From: JAJKJG01 sp036389455
Lineage (GTDB): Bacteria; Pseudomonadota; Alphaproteobacteria; Rhizobiales; Beijerinckiaceae
Assembly: GCA_036389455.1 (NCBI GenBank)
Contig: DASVPW010000112.1
Location: 3,859 to 67,858, forward strand
DNA: 64,000 bases
Direction of reading: 5' to 3'
Made by a program: the position numbers and the translations under genes. The notes below the pieces were generated by a model. It did no database searches. It was not told the origin of the DNA and saw only the letters and a list, made by a program, of their open reading frames with translations. Positions 8,161-15,977 of the stretch are shown here, piece by piece. How positions within the stretch are numbered: the first letter of the stretch is position 1; each line of letters starts with the position of its first letter.

Positions 8161-9132
8161 TCAGGAGGCGGCCTGGAGGGCGGGCTCGTGCGCCAGGTAC
8201 CAGGCGTAAGCCTGCCGGAAGCCGTCCTCCAGGCTCGTCTTCGGCGTCCAGCCCATGGCGAAGAGCCGGCTCGAGTCCATGAGCTTGCGCGGCGTGCCGT
8301 CGGGCTTCGAGCGGTCGAAGCGCAGCTCGGCGTCGAGCCCGACCACCCGCATGATCGTCTCGGCGAGCTCGCGGATGCTCACGTCGCTCGCCACGCCGAC
8401 GTTCACGTGCTCCTCCGCCGAATAGGTCTTGAGCAGGAAGACGAGGGCGTCGGCGAGATCGTCGACGTACATGAACTCGCGCCGCGGCGTGCCCGTGCCC
8501 CAGACCTCGAGCTCGGAGCGGCCCTCGAGCTTCGCCCGGTGCGCCTTGACGAGGAGGGCGGCGGCGACGTGGCTCGAGACGAGGTCGTAGTTGTCGTGCG
8601 GCCCGTAGAGGTTCGTCGGCATCGCCGAGATGAAGTCGCAGCCGTATTGCCGGCGGTAGGCCTGGCACATCTTGATGCCGGCGATCTTTGCGACCGCGTA
8701 CCACTCGTTCGTCGGCTCGAGAGGGCCGGTCAGCAGCGCCTCCTCCCGGATCGGCTGCTCGGCGAGGCGCGGGTAGATGCAGGACGAGCCGAGGAACAGG
8801 AGCTTCTCGACCCCGGCGAGCTTCGCCGCGTGGATGACGTTGGTCTGGATCGCGAGGTTGTCGTAGAGGAAGTCGGCGGGGCGCGTATCGTTCGCCAGGA
8901 TCCCTCCGACGGTCGCGGCCGCCATGACGACGGCCTGCGGACGGGCCCGCTTCATCCAGGCCTCGACGTCGGCTTGGCGGCGCAGGTCGACCTCGCCGCG
9001 CGTCGCCGTCAGGACTTCGCAGGGTTCCGAGGCCATGCGCCGGACGACGGCGGCGCCGACCATGCCGCGATGACCGGCGACCCAGACCCGCTTGCCGTCG
9101 AGCCGGTAGGAGACGTCATTCCGCGTTGTCAT
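8161..9132 (-). CDS. fcl: GDP-L-fucose synthase
   Basis: 323 aa, normal length for Fcl/WcaG. It is an NADP-binding extended SDR with the family-specific glycine motif AGHRGMVG, the catalytic Ser in GSSCIYP, and YAVAK as the Tyr/Lys pair. It performs 3,5-epimerisation and 4-reduction of GDP-4-keto-6-deoxymannose to GDP-L-fucose in the cytoplasm. The start overlaps the end of gmd by 17 nt, the usual translationally coupled gmd-fcl arrangement. GDP-mannose itself must come from genes outside the window, since no manC or manB is present here. Confidence 0.96.
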   Translation of the reverse strand: MTTRNDVSYRLDGKRVWVAGHRGMVGAAVVRRMASEPCEVLTATRGEVDLRRQADVEAWMKRARPQAVVMAAATVGGILANDTRPADFLYDNLAIQTNVIHAAKLAGVEKLLFLGSSCIYPRLAEQPIREEALLTGPLEPTNEWYAVAKIAGIKMCQAYRRQYGCDFISAMPTNLYGPHDNYDLVSSHVAAALLVKAHRAKLEGRSELEVWGTGTPRREFMYVDDLADALVFLLKTYSAEEHVNVGVASDVSIRELAETIMRVVGLDAELRFDRSKPDGTPRKLMDSSRLFAMGWTPKTSLEDGFRQAYAWYLAHEPALQAAS

Positions 9133-10186
9133 AGCGCCGGTTCTCGAGCTTGAGCTGCTTTAGGTCGGCCTCGACCATCTCCCTGACGAGATCCTCGAAC
9201 TTCGTCTTGTGCGTCCAGCCGAGCTTCTCGCGCGCCTTCGCCGGGTCGCCGAGGAGGAGATCGACCTCGGTCGGCCGGAAGTAGCGTGGATCGACCCGCA
9301 CGAGCACCTCGCCGGTCTTGCCGTCGAGCCCCTGCTCGTCAACGCCCTTGCCGCGCCATTCGATCGTGCGCCCGACCACGGCGAAGGCGCGCTCGATGAA
9401 CTCGCGCACGGAGTGCATCTCGCCGGTCGCAAGCACGTAATCGTCCGGCTGGGGCTGCTGCAGGATCAGCCACATGCCTTCCACGTAGTCGCGCGCGTGG
9501 CCCCAGTCTCGCTTCGAGTCGAGGTTGCCGATGTAAAGGGTCTTCTGCAGCCGATGATGGATCGCGGCGACCGCCCGCGTGACCTTGCGAGTCACGAAGG
9601 TCTCGCCGCGCAGCGGGCTCTCGTGGTTGAACAGGATGCCGTTCGAGGCGTGCATGCCGTAGGCTTCGCGGTAGTTCACCGTGATCCAGTAGCCGTAGAT
9701 CTTCGCGACCGCGTAGGGGCTGCGCGGGTAGAACGGCGTCGTCTCTTTCTGCGGCGTCTCCTGGACCTTGCCGTACAGTTCCGAGGTCGAGGCCTGGTAG
9801 AAGCGGATCGTGCGCTCGAGGCGCAGGATCCGGATCGCCTCAAGGAGGCGCAGCGTGCCGACGGCATCGGCGTTGGCGGTGTACTCCGGCGTCTCGAAGC
9901 TGACCTGGACGTGGCTCTGCGCCGCGAGATTGTAGATCTCGTCCGGCTGGACCTCCTGGATCAGGCGGATCAGATTGGTGGCGTCGGTCAGGTCGCCGTA
10001 GTGCAGGAAGAACCGGGCGCCCTCGTCGTGAGGGTCGGTGTAGAGGTGGTCGATGCGGCCGGTGTTGAACGAGGACGAGCGGCGCTTCACGCCATGGACG
10101 AGATAGCCCTTGTCGAGGAGCAGTTCGGCCAGATACGCGCCGTCCTGGCCCGTCACGCCGGTAATCAAGGCTACTTTGCCCGACAT
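9116..10186 (-). CDS. gmd: GDP-mannose 4,6-dehydratase
   Basis: 356 aa, full length. The Rossmann motif is TGVTGQDGAYL at the N-terminus. STSELYG carries the active-site Thr/Ser and Glu, and YAVAKIYGYW carries the catalytic Tyr/Lys. The tail segment NHESPLRGETFVTRK is highly conserved in Gmd and binds NADP and substrate at the tetramer interface. It converts GDP-D-mannose to GDP-4-keto-6-deoxy-D-mannose, the substrate of the next gene. A 95-nt gap separates it from rfbA, and a promoter-like pair lies in the gap, so the fucose half may also be transcribed on its own. SD GGAAGG lies upstream of the ATG. Confidence 0.97.
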   Translation of the reverse strand: MSGKVALITGVTGQDGAYLAELLLDKGYLVHGVKRRSSSFNTGRIDHLYTDPHDEGARFFLHYGDLTDATNLIRLIQEVQPDEIYNLAAQSHVQVSFETPEYTANADAVGTLRLLEAIRILRLERTIRFYQASTSELYGKVQETPQKETTPFYPRSPYAVAKIYGYWITVNYREAYGMHASNGILFNHESPLRGETFVTRKVTRAVAAIHHRLQKTLYIGNLDSKRDWGHARDYVEGMWLILQQPQPDDYVLATGEMHSVREFIERAFAVVGRTIEWRGKGVDEQGLDGKTGEVLVRVDPRYFRPTEVDLLLGDPAKAREKLGWTHKTKFEDLVREMVEADLKQLKLENRRYDNAE

Positions 10187-10216
10187 GGACAGAAATCTTC
10201 CTTCCGCTGATTGGCC

Positions 10217-10245
10217 TCTATTGTCCGGGCGGAGCGCCCCGTCAA
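10217..10245 (-). promoter_or_regulatory. candidate sigma-70 promoter for gmd-fcl
   Basis: On the minus strand TTGACG (10240-10245) is followed after 17 nt by AATAGA (10217-10222), or after 16 nt by CAATAG. It is about 30 nt before the gmd ATG at 10186. It lies in the only sizeable gap of the minus-strand sugar-nucleotide run. The -35 is good and the -10 is moderate. No experimental support. Confidence 0.4.
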
Positions 10246-10281
10246 CACGGGGCCGCCGATCGGCCGCGATGCCATCGGCCG

Positions 10282-11163
10282 CTAAGGCTCCGTCGTCTGC
10301 GACGCCAGCTCGACGAGGGCCCGGCCGTACTCGTTGTTGATCTTGCGCCCTTCCGAGGCCAGGCGGTCGCGGTCGATCCAGCCGTTCGCGAAGGCGATCT
10401 CCTCCGGCGACGCGATGAGCTGCCCCTGCCGGGTCTGGAGCACGCGCACGAACTCGGCTGCCTCCAGGAGCGAGCGGTGCGTGCCCGCGTCGAACCAGGC
10501 GTAGCCGCGCCCGAACAGCTCGACGTGCAGGGTCCGGTCCTCGAGGTAGAGCCGGTTGAGGTCGGTGATCTCGAACTCGCCGCGGCTCGACGGCCTCACC
10601 TCCTTGACGCGGTCGACGACGCTCTCGTCGTAGAAGTAGAGCCCGATGACGGCCCAGTGCGAGCGCGGGGCCTTCGGCTTCTCCTCGATCGACGTGGCGC
10701 GACCCTCGCGGTCGAGGGTCACGACCCCGTACCGCTCCGGATCGTCGACGTGGTAGCCGAAGATCGTGGCGCCGCTCTGGCGCTCGTCCGCCCGGCGCAG
10801 GATCTCCGGCACGCCGTGCCCGTAGAGCAGGTTGTCGCCGAGCACGAGGCAGGACGGGTGCCCGCGAACGAAGTCCTCACCGATCACGAAGGCCTGGGCG
10901 AGGCCGTTCGGGTCCGGCTGCACCGCGTAGTCGAGCCGCATGCCCCACTGCTCGCCGGTGCCGAGGAGGCGCCGGAACGCGGGCTGGTCCTGCGGCGTCG
11001 TGATGAGCAGAACCTCGCGGATGCCGGCGAGCATGAGCGTGGTCAGGGGGTAGTAGATCATCGGCTTGTCGAAGACCGGCAGGAGCTGCTTCGACGTGAC
11101 GAGGGTGAGCGGGTGCAGCCGCGTGCCGGCGCCGCCGGCGAGGATGATGCCCTTGCGGTTCAT
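10282..11163 (-). CDS. rfbA: glucose-1-phosphate thymidylyltransferase
   Basis: 293 aa, typical RmlA length. It has the nucleotidyltransferase signature LAGGAGTRLHPLT, the sugar-phosphate-binding KQLLPVFDKPMIYYPL, and the metal-binding Asp in VLGDNLLYG. It couples dTTP to glucose-1-phosphate, the first and feedback-regulated step to dTDP-L-rhamnose. ATG 11163 overlaps the rfbD stop (ATGA). Gene order here is C-B-D-A, different from the B-D-A-C order of enterobacteria but common in alphaproteobacteria. Confidence 0.97.
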   Translation of the reverse strand: MNRKGIILAGGAGTRLHPLTLVTSKQLLPVFDKPMIYYPLTTLMLAGIREVLLITTPQDQPAFRRLLGTGEQWGMRLDYAVQPDPNGLAQAFVIGEDFVRGHPSCLVLGDNLLYGHGVPEILRRADERQSGATIFGYHVDDPERYGVVTLDREGRATSIEEKPKAPRSHWAVIGLYFYDESVVDRVKEVRPSSRGEFEITDLNRLYLEDRTLHVELFGRGYAWFDAGTHRSLLEAAEFVRVLQTRQGQLIASPEEIAFANGWIDRDRLASEGRKINNEYGRALVELASQTTEP

Positions 11164-12050
11164 GCGGCGGCCTCCGCCGGATTTCCGACGAGCTTTACCA
11201 CGGTGCTCGCGACGCGGGCCTGCCAGGGCTGGGCCCGCAGGCCGACGGCCGCGGCGAAACGGCTCGAATCGAGCTCCGAGTTCGCCGGGCGGCGGGCGGG
11301 CGTCGGGTACTCGGCGGTCGTGATCGGGGCCACACGGGGGTGACGCCCCGTGAATTCGGCCTGCGTCGCGACCACGTGGGACACGAAGCCGTACCAGGTC
11401 GTCGCGCCGGTGCCGGCGAAGTGGTAGGTGCCGAAGACATCCTCGTCGGCCGCGAGCCGCGGTGCGACGGTGAGAATCGCCTCGGCGATGTCGGCGGTCG
11501 AGGTCGGACAGCCGCGCTGGTCGGCGACGAAGCGCAGCTCGTCCCGCTCCTGCGCGAGCTTGAGCACCGTCTTGAGGATGTTGCGGCCGTGGAGGCCGAA
11601 GACCCAGGAGGTGCGCAGGATGAGGTGCCGGTCGAGCCACGCCCGCACCGCGGCCTCGCCATCGGCCTTCGTGCGCCCGTAGACCCCGAGCGGTGCGACG
11701 GGATCGCTCTCGACGTAAGGCCCGGTCTTGGTGCCGTCGAACACGTAGTCGGTCGAGACGTGCACGAGGGGAAGCCCCGCCCGGGCGCAGGCTTCGGCCA
11801 GGACCGCGGGACCGGTCGTATTGACGCGCGCGGCTTCGGCCGGCTCGCTTTCGGCCTTGTCGACGCCCGTATAGGCGGCGGCATTGACGACGAGGGAAGG
11901 GCGCGCCGCCGCGACCGCGTCCGCGACCGCCCGTGGCTCCGCGATGTCCGCCTCGGCATGGCTGAGCGCCCGCAGCGGCACGCCCCGCTTCTCGGCAAGG
12001 GCCGTCAGCTCCCGGCCGAGCTGGCCGTTGCCGCCGAAGAGGAGGATCAC
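11160..12050 (-). CDS. rfbD: dTDP-4-dehydrorhamnose reductase
   Basis: 296 aa from a GTG (12050) overlapping the rfbB stop as GTGA. RmlD features: N-terminal LLFGGNGQLGREL, STDYVFDG with the catalytic Thr region, and YGRTKADGE carrying the Tyr-x3-Lys pair. It reduces dTDP-4-keto-L-rhamnose to dTDP-L-rhamnose with NAD(P)H, the final step of donor synthesis. The length matches the family. The 4-nt overlaps on both sides put rfbB, rfbD and rfbA into one translationally coupled unit. Confidence 0.96.
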   Translation of the reverse strand: MILLFGGNGQLGRELTALAEKRGVPLRALSHAEADIAEPRAVADAVAAARPSLVVNAAAYTGVDKAESEPAEAARVNTTGPAVLAEACARAGLPLVHVSTDYVFDGTKTGPYVESDPVAPLGVYGRTKADGEAAVRAWLDRHLILRTSWVFGLHGRNILKTVLKLAQERDELRFVADQRGCPTSTADIAEAILTVAPRLAADEDVFGTYHFAGTGATTWYGFVSHVVATQAEFTGRHPRVAPITTAEYPTPARRPANSELDSSRFAAAVGLRAQPWQARVASTVVKLVGNPAEAAA

Positions 12051-13108
12051 GCCACCACCCCGAGCCGCTCGCCGCGGTAGAGGCCGGAGCGGATGCGGGT
12101 CCACCAGGCGCGGTTCGCGAGATACCACGCGACCGTCTTGCGCAGGCCGCTCTCGAACGTCTCCTGCGGCGACCAGCCGAGCTCGTCGCGCATCTTCGCG
12201 GCGTCGATGGCGTAGCGCAGGTCGTGGCCGGGGCGGTCCTGGACGAAGGTGATGAGCTTCTCCCGCGGGCCGATCCGGGCGTCCGGGGCAAGCTCGTCCA
12301 TGAGGGCGCAGATGGTGCACACGACCTCGAGGTTGGTCTTCTCGTTGTGGCCGCCGACGTTGTAGCTCTCCCCGACCCTTCCCTTCTCGGCGATGAGGAC
12401 GAGGGCGCGCGCGTGGTCGTCGACGTAGAGCCAGTCGCGGACGTTCTCGCCCTGCCCGTAGACCGGCAGCGGCTTGCCCTCGAGCGCGTTCAGGATGACG
12501 AGCGGGATCAGCTTCTCGGGGAAATGGTAGGGACCGTAGTTGTTGGAGCAGTTCGAGAGCACCGCAGGGAGGCCGTAGGTGTGGTGCCAGGCCCGCACGA
12601 GGTGGTCGGAGGCGGCCTTCGAGGCCGAATAGGGCGAGTTCGGCCGGTACGGCGTCGTCTCGGTGAAGAACCCGTCCGGCCCGAGCGAGCCGAAGACCTC
12701 GTCGGTCGAGACATGATGGAAGCGGAACTCGTCCCTTGCCGCGCCGGAGAGCGTGCGCCAGTGCTCGAGCGCCGCCTGCAACAGCGAGAAGGTGCCGACC
12801 ACATTCGTCTGGATGAACTGCCCCGGCCCGTCGATCGAGCGGTCGACGTGGCTCTCCGCCGCGAGGTGCATGATCACGTCGGGCCTGAACGTGCGCACGA
12901 GGTCGCGCATCTTCGGCTGGTCGACGATGTCGGCCCTGACGAAGGAAAAGCGCGGGTCGTTCGCGACCGGCTCGAGGTTGTCGAGGTTGCCGGCGTAGGT
13001 CAGCTTGTCGACGACCGTCACCTGATGCGGGGTCGAGCGGATGATCTCGCGGACGACGGCGGAGCCGATGAACCCGGCGCCGCCGGTGACGAGAATGCGT
13101 CGAGGCAT
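12047..13108 (-). CDS. rfbB: dTDP-glucose 4,6-dehydratase
   Basis: 353 aa, full length. The NAD-binding motif is TGGAGFIGSAVV. HVSTDEVFGSL contains the catalytic Thr-Asp-Glu triad typical of RmlB, and YSASKAASDH gives the Tyr/Lys pair. It converts dTDP-glucose to dTDP-4-keto-6-deoxyglucose. It begins 7 nt after the rfbC stop, so the genes are clearly in one operon. Distinction from Gmd rests on the TDE active site and the rfbCDA neighbours. Confidence 0.97.
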   Translation of the reverse strand: MPRRILVTGGAGFIGSAVVREIIRSTPHQVTVVDKLTYAGNLDNLEPVANDPRFSFVRADIVDQPKMRDLVRTFRPDVIMHLAAESHVDRSIDGPGQFIQTNVVGTFSLLQAALEHWRTLSGAARDEFRFHHVSTDEVFGSLGPDGFFTETTPYRPNSPYSASKAASDHLVRAWHHTYGLPAVLSNCSNNYGPYHFPEKLIPLVILNALEGKPLPVYGQGENVRDWLYVDDHARALVLIAEKGRVGESYNVGGHNEKTNLEVVCTICALMDELAPDARIGPREKLITFVQDRPGHDLRYAIDAAKMRDELGWSPQETFESGLRKTVAWYLANRAWWTRIRSGLYRGERLGVVA

Positions 13109-13115
13109 GAAACTC

Positions 13116-13682
13116 TCACAGCGTGAATGGGGAAGCGAAATCCCTGAGAAGCGGAAGCGTGCGGTCCCTGGCCGACAGGGTCGCCGCCGCCGGATCGACC
13201 GGCCAGGCTATCCCGATCCCCGGATCGTTCCAGAAGATGCCGGCATCGCATTCCGGTGCGTAATAGCCGTCGACCTTGTAGGCGACCTCGGTGTCGGCCT
13301 CAAGGGTGCAGAAGCCGTGGGCGAACCCCCGCGGGATAAAGAGCTGCTCGCCTCGGGCGGCCGTCAGGGTGACGCTGCACCACCGGCCGTAGGTGGGCGA
13401 GCCCCGCCGCAGGTCGACCGCCACGTCCATGACCGAGCCCCGCAGGACCCGGACAAGCTTGGCCTGCGGCTCCGGCGGGACCTGGAAATGCAACCCCCGG
13501 ACGGTGCCGGGCAGCGCCGAGAGCGACTGGTTGTCCTGGACGAAGGCCGTGCCGATCCCGAGCGCCGCGTATTTCCCGGCGTTCCAGGTCTCGACGAAGT
13601 AGCCGCGCTCGTCCCCGAATCGGCGGGGGACGACCAGGAGCAGGTCCGGGATCGCGAGCGGGGTCGCGGTCAGTTCTGACAA
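13116..13682 (-). CDS. rfbC: dTDP-4-dehydrorhamnose 3,5-epimerase
   Basis: 188 aa using the TTG at 13682, which has GAGGT just upstream and gives the usual RmlC length. An open frame continues further 5' to 13760 but that extension lacks family similarity. Cupin fold markers: ERGYFVETWN, GLHFQVPPEPQAKLV with the catalytic His, VAVDLRRGSPT with its partner Asp, and KVDGYYAPECD with the catalytic Tyr. It epimerises C3 and C5 of dTDP-4-keto-6-deoxyglucose. It is the first gene of the minus-strand sugar-nucleotide operon, preceded by a leader of about 650 nt starting from the promoter at 14342-14370. Confidence 0.94.
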   Translation of the reverse strand: MSELTATPLAIPDLLLVVPRRFGDERGYFVETWNAGKYAALGIGTAFVQDNQSLSALPGTVRGLHFQVPPEPQAKLVRVLRGSVMDVAVDLRRGSPTYGRWCSVTLTAARGEQLFIPRGFAHGFCTLEADTEVAYKVDGYYAPECDAGIFWNDPGIGIAWPVDPAAATLSARDRTLPLLRDFASPFTL

Positions 13683-14286
13683 GGAGCACCTCGGATTGCA
13701 CGCCGGGCCGCGAGCCTGCGTGCCGCAGAGGGGCTTAAGAAGGCCGGCGCCGCCCGTCAATCGGAGCCTTCGGCCGGAGGAGTCTTTCCTTCAGGCTCGC
13801 GGGCGCGCGCTTGTCCCGCCGCGCGGCTCGAGCCGTCGGATGCGGGTGGCGATCGCCGGATGAGGCCGAGGGGCGTGGGACGCCGGACGACTCAAACCTA
13901 TCGTAGGGGAACCGTTCGGCGTCCCCGCGGTTCGCGGCGGGCCCTTCCCCTGACGGACCCTCGGGAGCGGCCCCTTTAAAGGTCCCGCTCCTGCTCCCCG
14001 CGGCCGGATCGCTCCGGCACGTCGGCGTCTTTTAAGTCTGGAGCCTTCCGCGCTTGTTCGCGTCCGGGTCTCTTGGCCGGACCCGGCCTGGAGAGAGGTC
14101 TTCGCCCTCTCCGGTCGGACGCGTCCGGCCTTCTCCCGATCCGCTTCCAGTGCTGACGCACAGCCCCGCCGTAGTACGGAGCGGACGGATCTCGGACGGC
14201 GGTAGCCTCGAATACGCCGAGGGCCGCCGAACCGGCTCCAGCCTCCCGGGAGCGGGGCTGCGAACCCCGCCCGCAGGCGCCGGCCC
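13683..14286 (-). other. long GC-rich 5' leader upstream of rfbC
   Basis: About 600 nt between the conserved element at 14287-14340 and the rfbC start. On the minus strand it is one long Arg/Gly/Pro-rich open frame (GTG 14294 to stop 13791) whose first residues (GRGRRLRAG) continue a frame shared with the second copy of the element at 52.5 kb. The frame has no recognised domain and biased composition, so coding is doubtful. Several local GC-rich inverted repeats occur (for example around 14065-14130). There is no T-run terminator. I read it as an untranslated or leader-peptide region controlling the rhamnose genes; function unknown. Confidence 0.45.
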
Positions 14287-14340
14287 CGCCCCACGTCACG
14301 ACGCCTCGCGAGCGCGCCCCTCGGGTGGACGGGACGGCGG
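14287..14340 (-). repeat. 54-nt promoter-proximal leader element, copy 1
   Basis: It is identical at 52 of 54 positions to 52521-52574. In both copies the minus-strand element begins one nucleotide after the -10 hexamer, so it covers the expected transcription start and the first part of the transcript. On the minus strand it contains GAGGGG, a purine-rich ribosome-site-like run, and then GAGGCGTCGTGACGTGGGGCG. The two differing bases change ATG in copy 2 to GCG here. Spacer and -10 sequences of the two promoters are not conserved, so the element itself appears to be kept by selection or recent duplication. Confidence 0.75.
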
Positions 14341-14341
14341 C

Positions 14342-14370
14342 TGTATAGGACAATGTTCCAGCCCTGTCAA
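14342..14370 (-). promoter_or_regulatory. strong sigma-70-like promoter (rfb leader)
   Basis: On the minus strand TTGACA (14365-14370), a 17-nt spacer and TATACA (14342-14347). The sequence just upstream is AT-rich (14371-14405), resembling an UP element, and contains TTCCTGA, which also precedes the 52.6-kb promoter. It drives transcription towards rfbC. It lies immediately 5' of the protease-like gene's stop (14411), so it probably also marks the operon boundary. Confidence 0.7.
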
Positions 14371-14410
14371 GGATTATTTTCAGGAAGCGCAAAAAGCTTT
14401 TGCATAATGG

Positions 14411-15817
14411 TCAGCGCAGGCACTCGATCGGGACAACGGCGGCTCCGGCCGCGGCCGCGATCTCGCCCGCGGTCCGGGCCGGCCCGGCCGGCGCCGGGCC
14501 GAGGGCCGCGCCGGCCTCCGCGAGGAACCGCGCGAGGGCCGCGCCGGGGACGAGCCCGTAGCGGGCGGGCGGCACGATGCCGGCGACGAGGCGCGGCCTG
14601 TCCGGCATCGCCCCGATCAATCCGACGAGCCGTCCCGAGCGGTCGAACACCGGCCCGCCGCTCGCCCCGGGCTGGAGCGGCGCCAGGATCGCGTTCCCGG
14701 CTCCGGCCTCGCCGGGCACGACGGCGAGGCCCGCCGTGCCGGTGTGGATGAGGGCCACCACGCCCGCCTCGGGCGCCGGCGCGTCGGCCGCGAGGCCCAA
14801 CGGCGGGCCGGCGGGGCGGGCCGCCTCCGGCTCGAGGAGCGCGAGCCCAGAGGCCTTGTCGGCGCGCACGAGCCGGGCCTTGCCCTTGGCGATCCGCAGG
14901 TCGGGGCAGGCCTCGACCGCGGCGCTCGTGACGACGGCGCGCGGCCCGACCACGAAGCCGGTCGCGATGGGCCCCGCCGGACGCGGCGGCTCGATGGCGG
15001 CCGGACGCGTCGGCGGCGTCGGCGCCGGGCCCGCGGCGGCGTCCGCGGCCCCGGGGAAGGGCTGGAAGCTGTTCGCGATCGCGATCACGGTGCGGTCGAA
15101 GTCCTTCGCGGCCTTGTCGTAGCCGAGCGAGAACCCGCGGATCGCGCCGCCCGGCCCCAAGGCGTAGCGGGTGTAGAACTTGCCCGTCTGGGTCTCCCCG
15201 GAGACGACGAAGAAGTCCGGGCGCAGCACCTTGTAGGTGACCTGCCGCCCGGGCGACTGGATCGAAAGGTTGCGCTCGTAGAGCACCGCAAGGTCCGTCT
15301 CCCCGGCCGGGAAGGCGCGCGTGTCGAGGGTGATCTTCTTGTCCTGGCTCTGCCAGCGCGAGCCGCCGTTCGGGTTGACGTCGCGCTTCGGCAGCACCGC
15401 CTGCGGCACGCCGATCGAAACTCCGGTCTTGGGATCGGTCGCGACGGCGAATTTCTGGGCGTCCCGCGCCTTCTTGGCCGCCGCCTGGAGGGCGCCGCGC
15501 GCCTTCGCGTCGAGGATGCCGTCGGGCTTCGCGGCGCTTCCCCGCTTCTGCCACGCCTGGATCGCCTCGAAGGTGCGCCGCCCGAAGCCGCCGGTGGTGA
15601 CGCCGGTGTGGTCGCCGGTCCACACCAGCGCTTCCTGGATCGCCTTGCGGTCGGCCTCGGGCAGGGCCTCGAAGGCGGCGCGGGCCGCCTCGTAGGCGGC
15701 GTCCGTCTGGCCGGCCGCCGGCGCGGCGGGGGCGCGCGCGCCTTGCGCTATCGCCTGGAATGCCGTCATCCCGAGATAGAGCGCCGCCGCCGCTCCAAGA
15801 AGTCGCTTCATCCTCAT
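14411..15817 (-). CDS. secreted peptidoglycan-binding / trypsin-like serine protease homologue, probably catalytically dead
   Basis: 468 aa. ATG 15817 is chosen because GGAGG lies 7 nt upstream. Signal peptide residues 1-26 (LGMTAFQAIAQ), then a peptidoglycan-binding-1-like repeat (residues about 50-110, GVTTGGFGRRTFEAIQAWQK), a middle domain, a Pro/Ala linker and a C-terminal trypsin-like fold (about residue 285 on). The nucleophile loop LQPGASGGPVFD is intact. The His position, normally within TNAHVV, reads TSAAVEAC, and the Asp, normally within NDLALL, reads SGLALL. Two of three triad residues are therefore missing, so it is more likely a binding or scaffold protein than a protease. It is divergent from the macroglobulin gene with 160 nt between starts, and is presumably periplasmic. 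Confidence 0.8.
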   Translation of the reverse strand: MRMKRLLGAAAALYLGMTAFQAIAQGARAPAAPAAGQTDAAYEAARAAFEALPEADRKAIQEALVWTGDHTGVTTGGFGRRTFEAIQAWQKRGSAAKPDGILDAKARGALQAAAKKARDAQKFAVATDPKTGVSIGVPQAVLPKRDVNPNGGSRWQSQDKKITLDTRAFPAGETDLAVLYERNLSIQSPGRQVTYKVLRPDFFVVSGETQTGKFYTRYALGPGGAIRGFSLGYDKAAKDFDRTVIAIANSFQPFPGAADAAAGPAPTPPTRPAAIEPPRPAGPIATGFVVGPRAVVTSAAVEACPDLRIAKGKARLVRADKASGLALLEPEAARPAGPPLGLAADAPAPEAGVVALIHTGTAGLAVVPGEAGAGNAILAPLQPGASGGPVFDRSGRLVGLIGAMPDRPRLVAGIVPPARYGLVPGAALARFLAEAGAALGPAPAGPARTAGEIAAAAGAAVVPIECLR

Positions 15818-15977
15818 CGCCGGTCCTCCGCAAAGGAATGTGGCAGAGCGCGGGCCCCAAATCGAGTCGGCCCGTTGCGGCGTGGGAACCGAGTGATAGG
15901 CTCCCGTCCGTGCGCCGCCGCATCGCCCGGAACGGGCGGCTGTGGTCGGCACGGGCCGTTTGCCTCGAGGATCATCC

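Noticed and set aside
13791..14294. 167-codon Arg-rich frame in the rfb leader as a normal protein gene
   Set aside because: Biased composition, no domain, no good start in this copy, and the shared frame with the leuC copy stops after 41 codons. Kept only as leader description.
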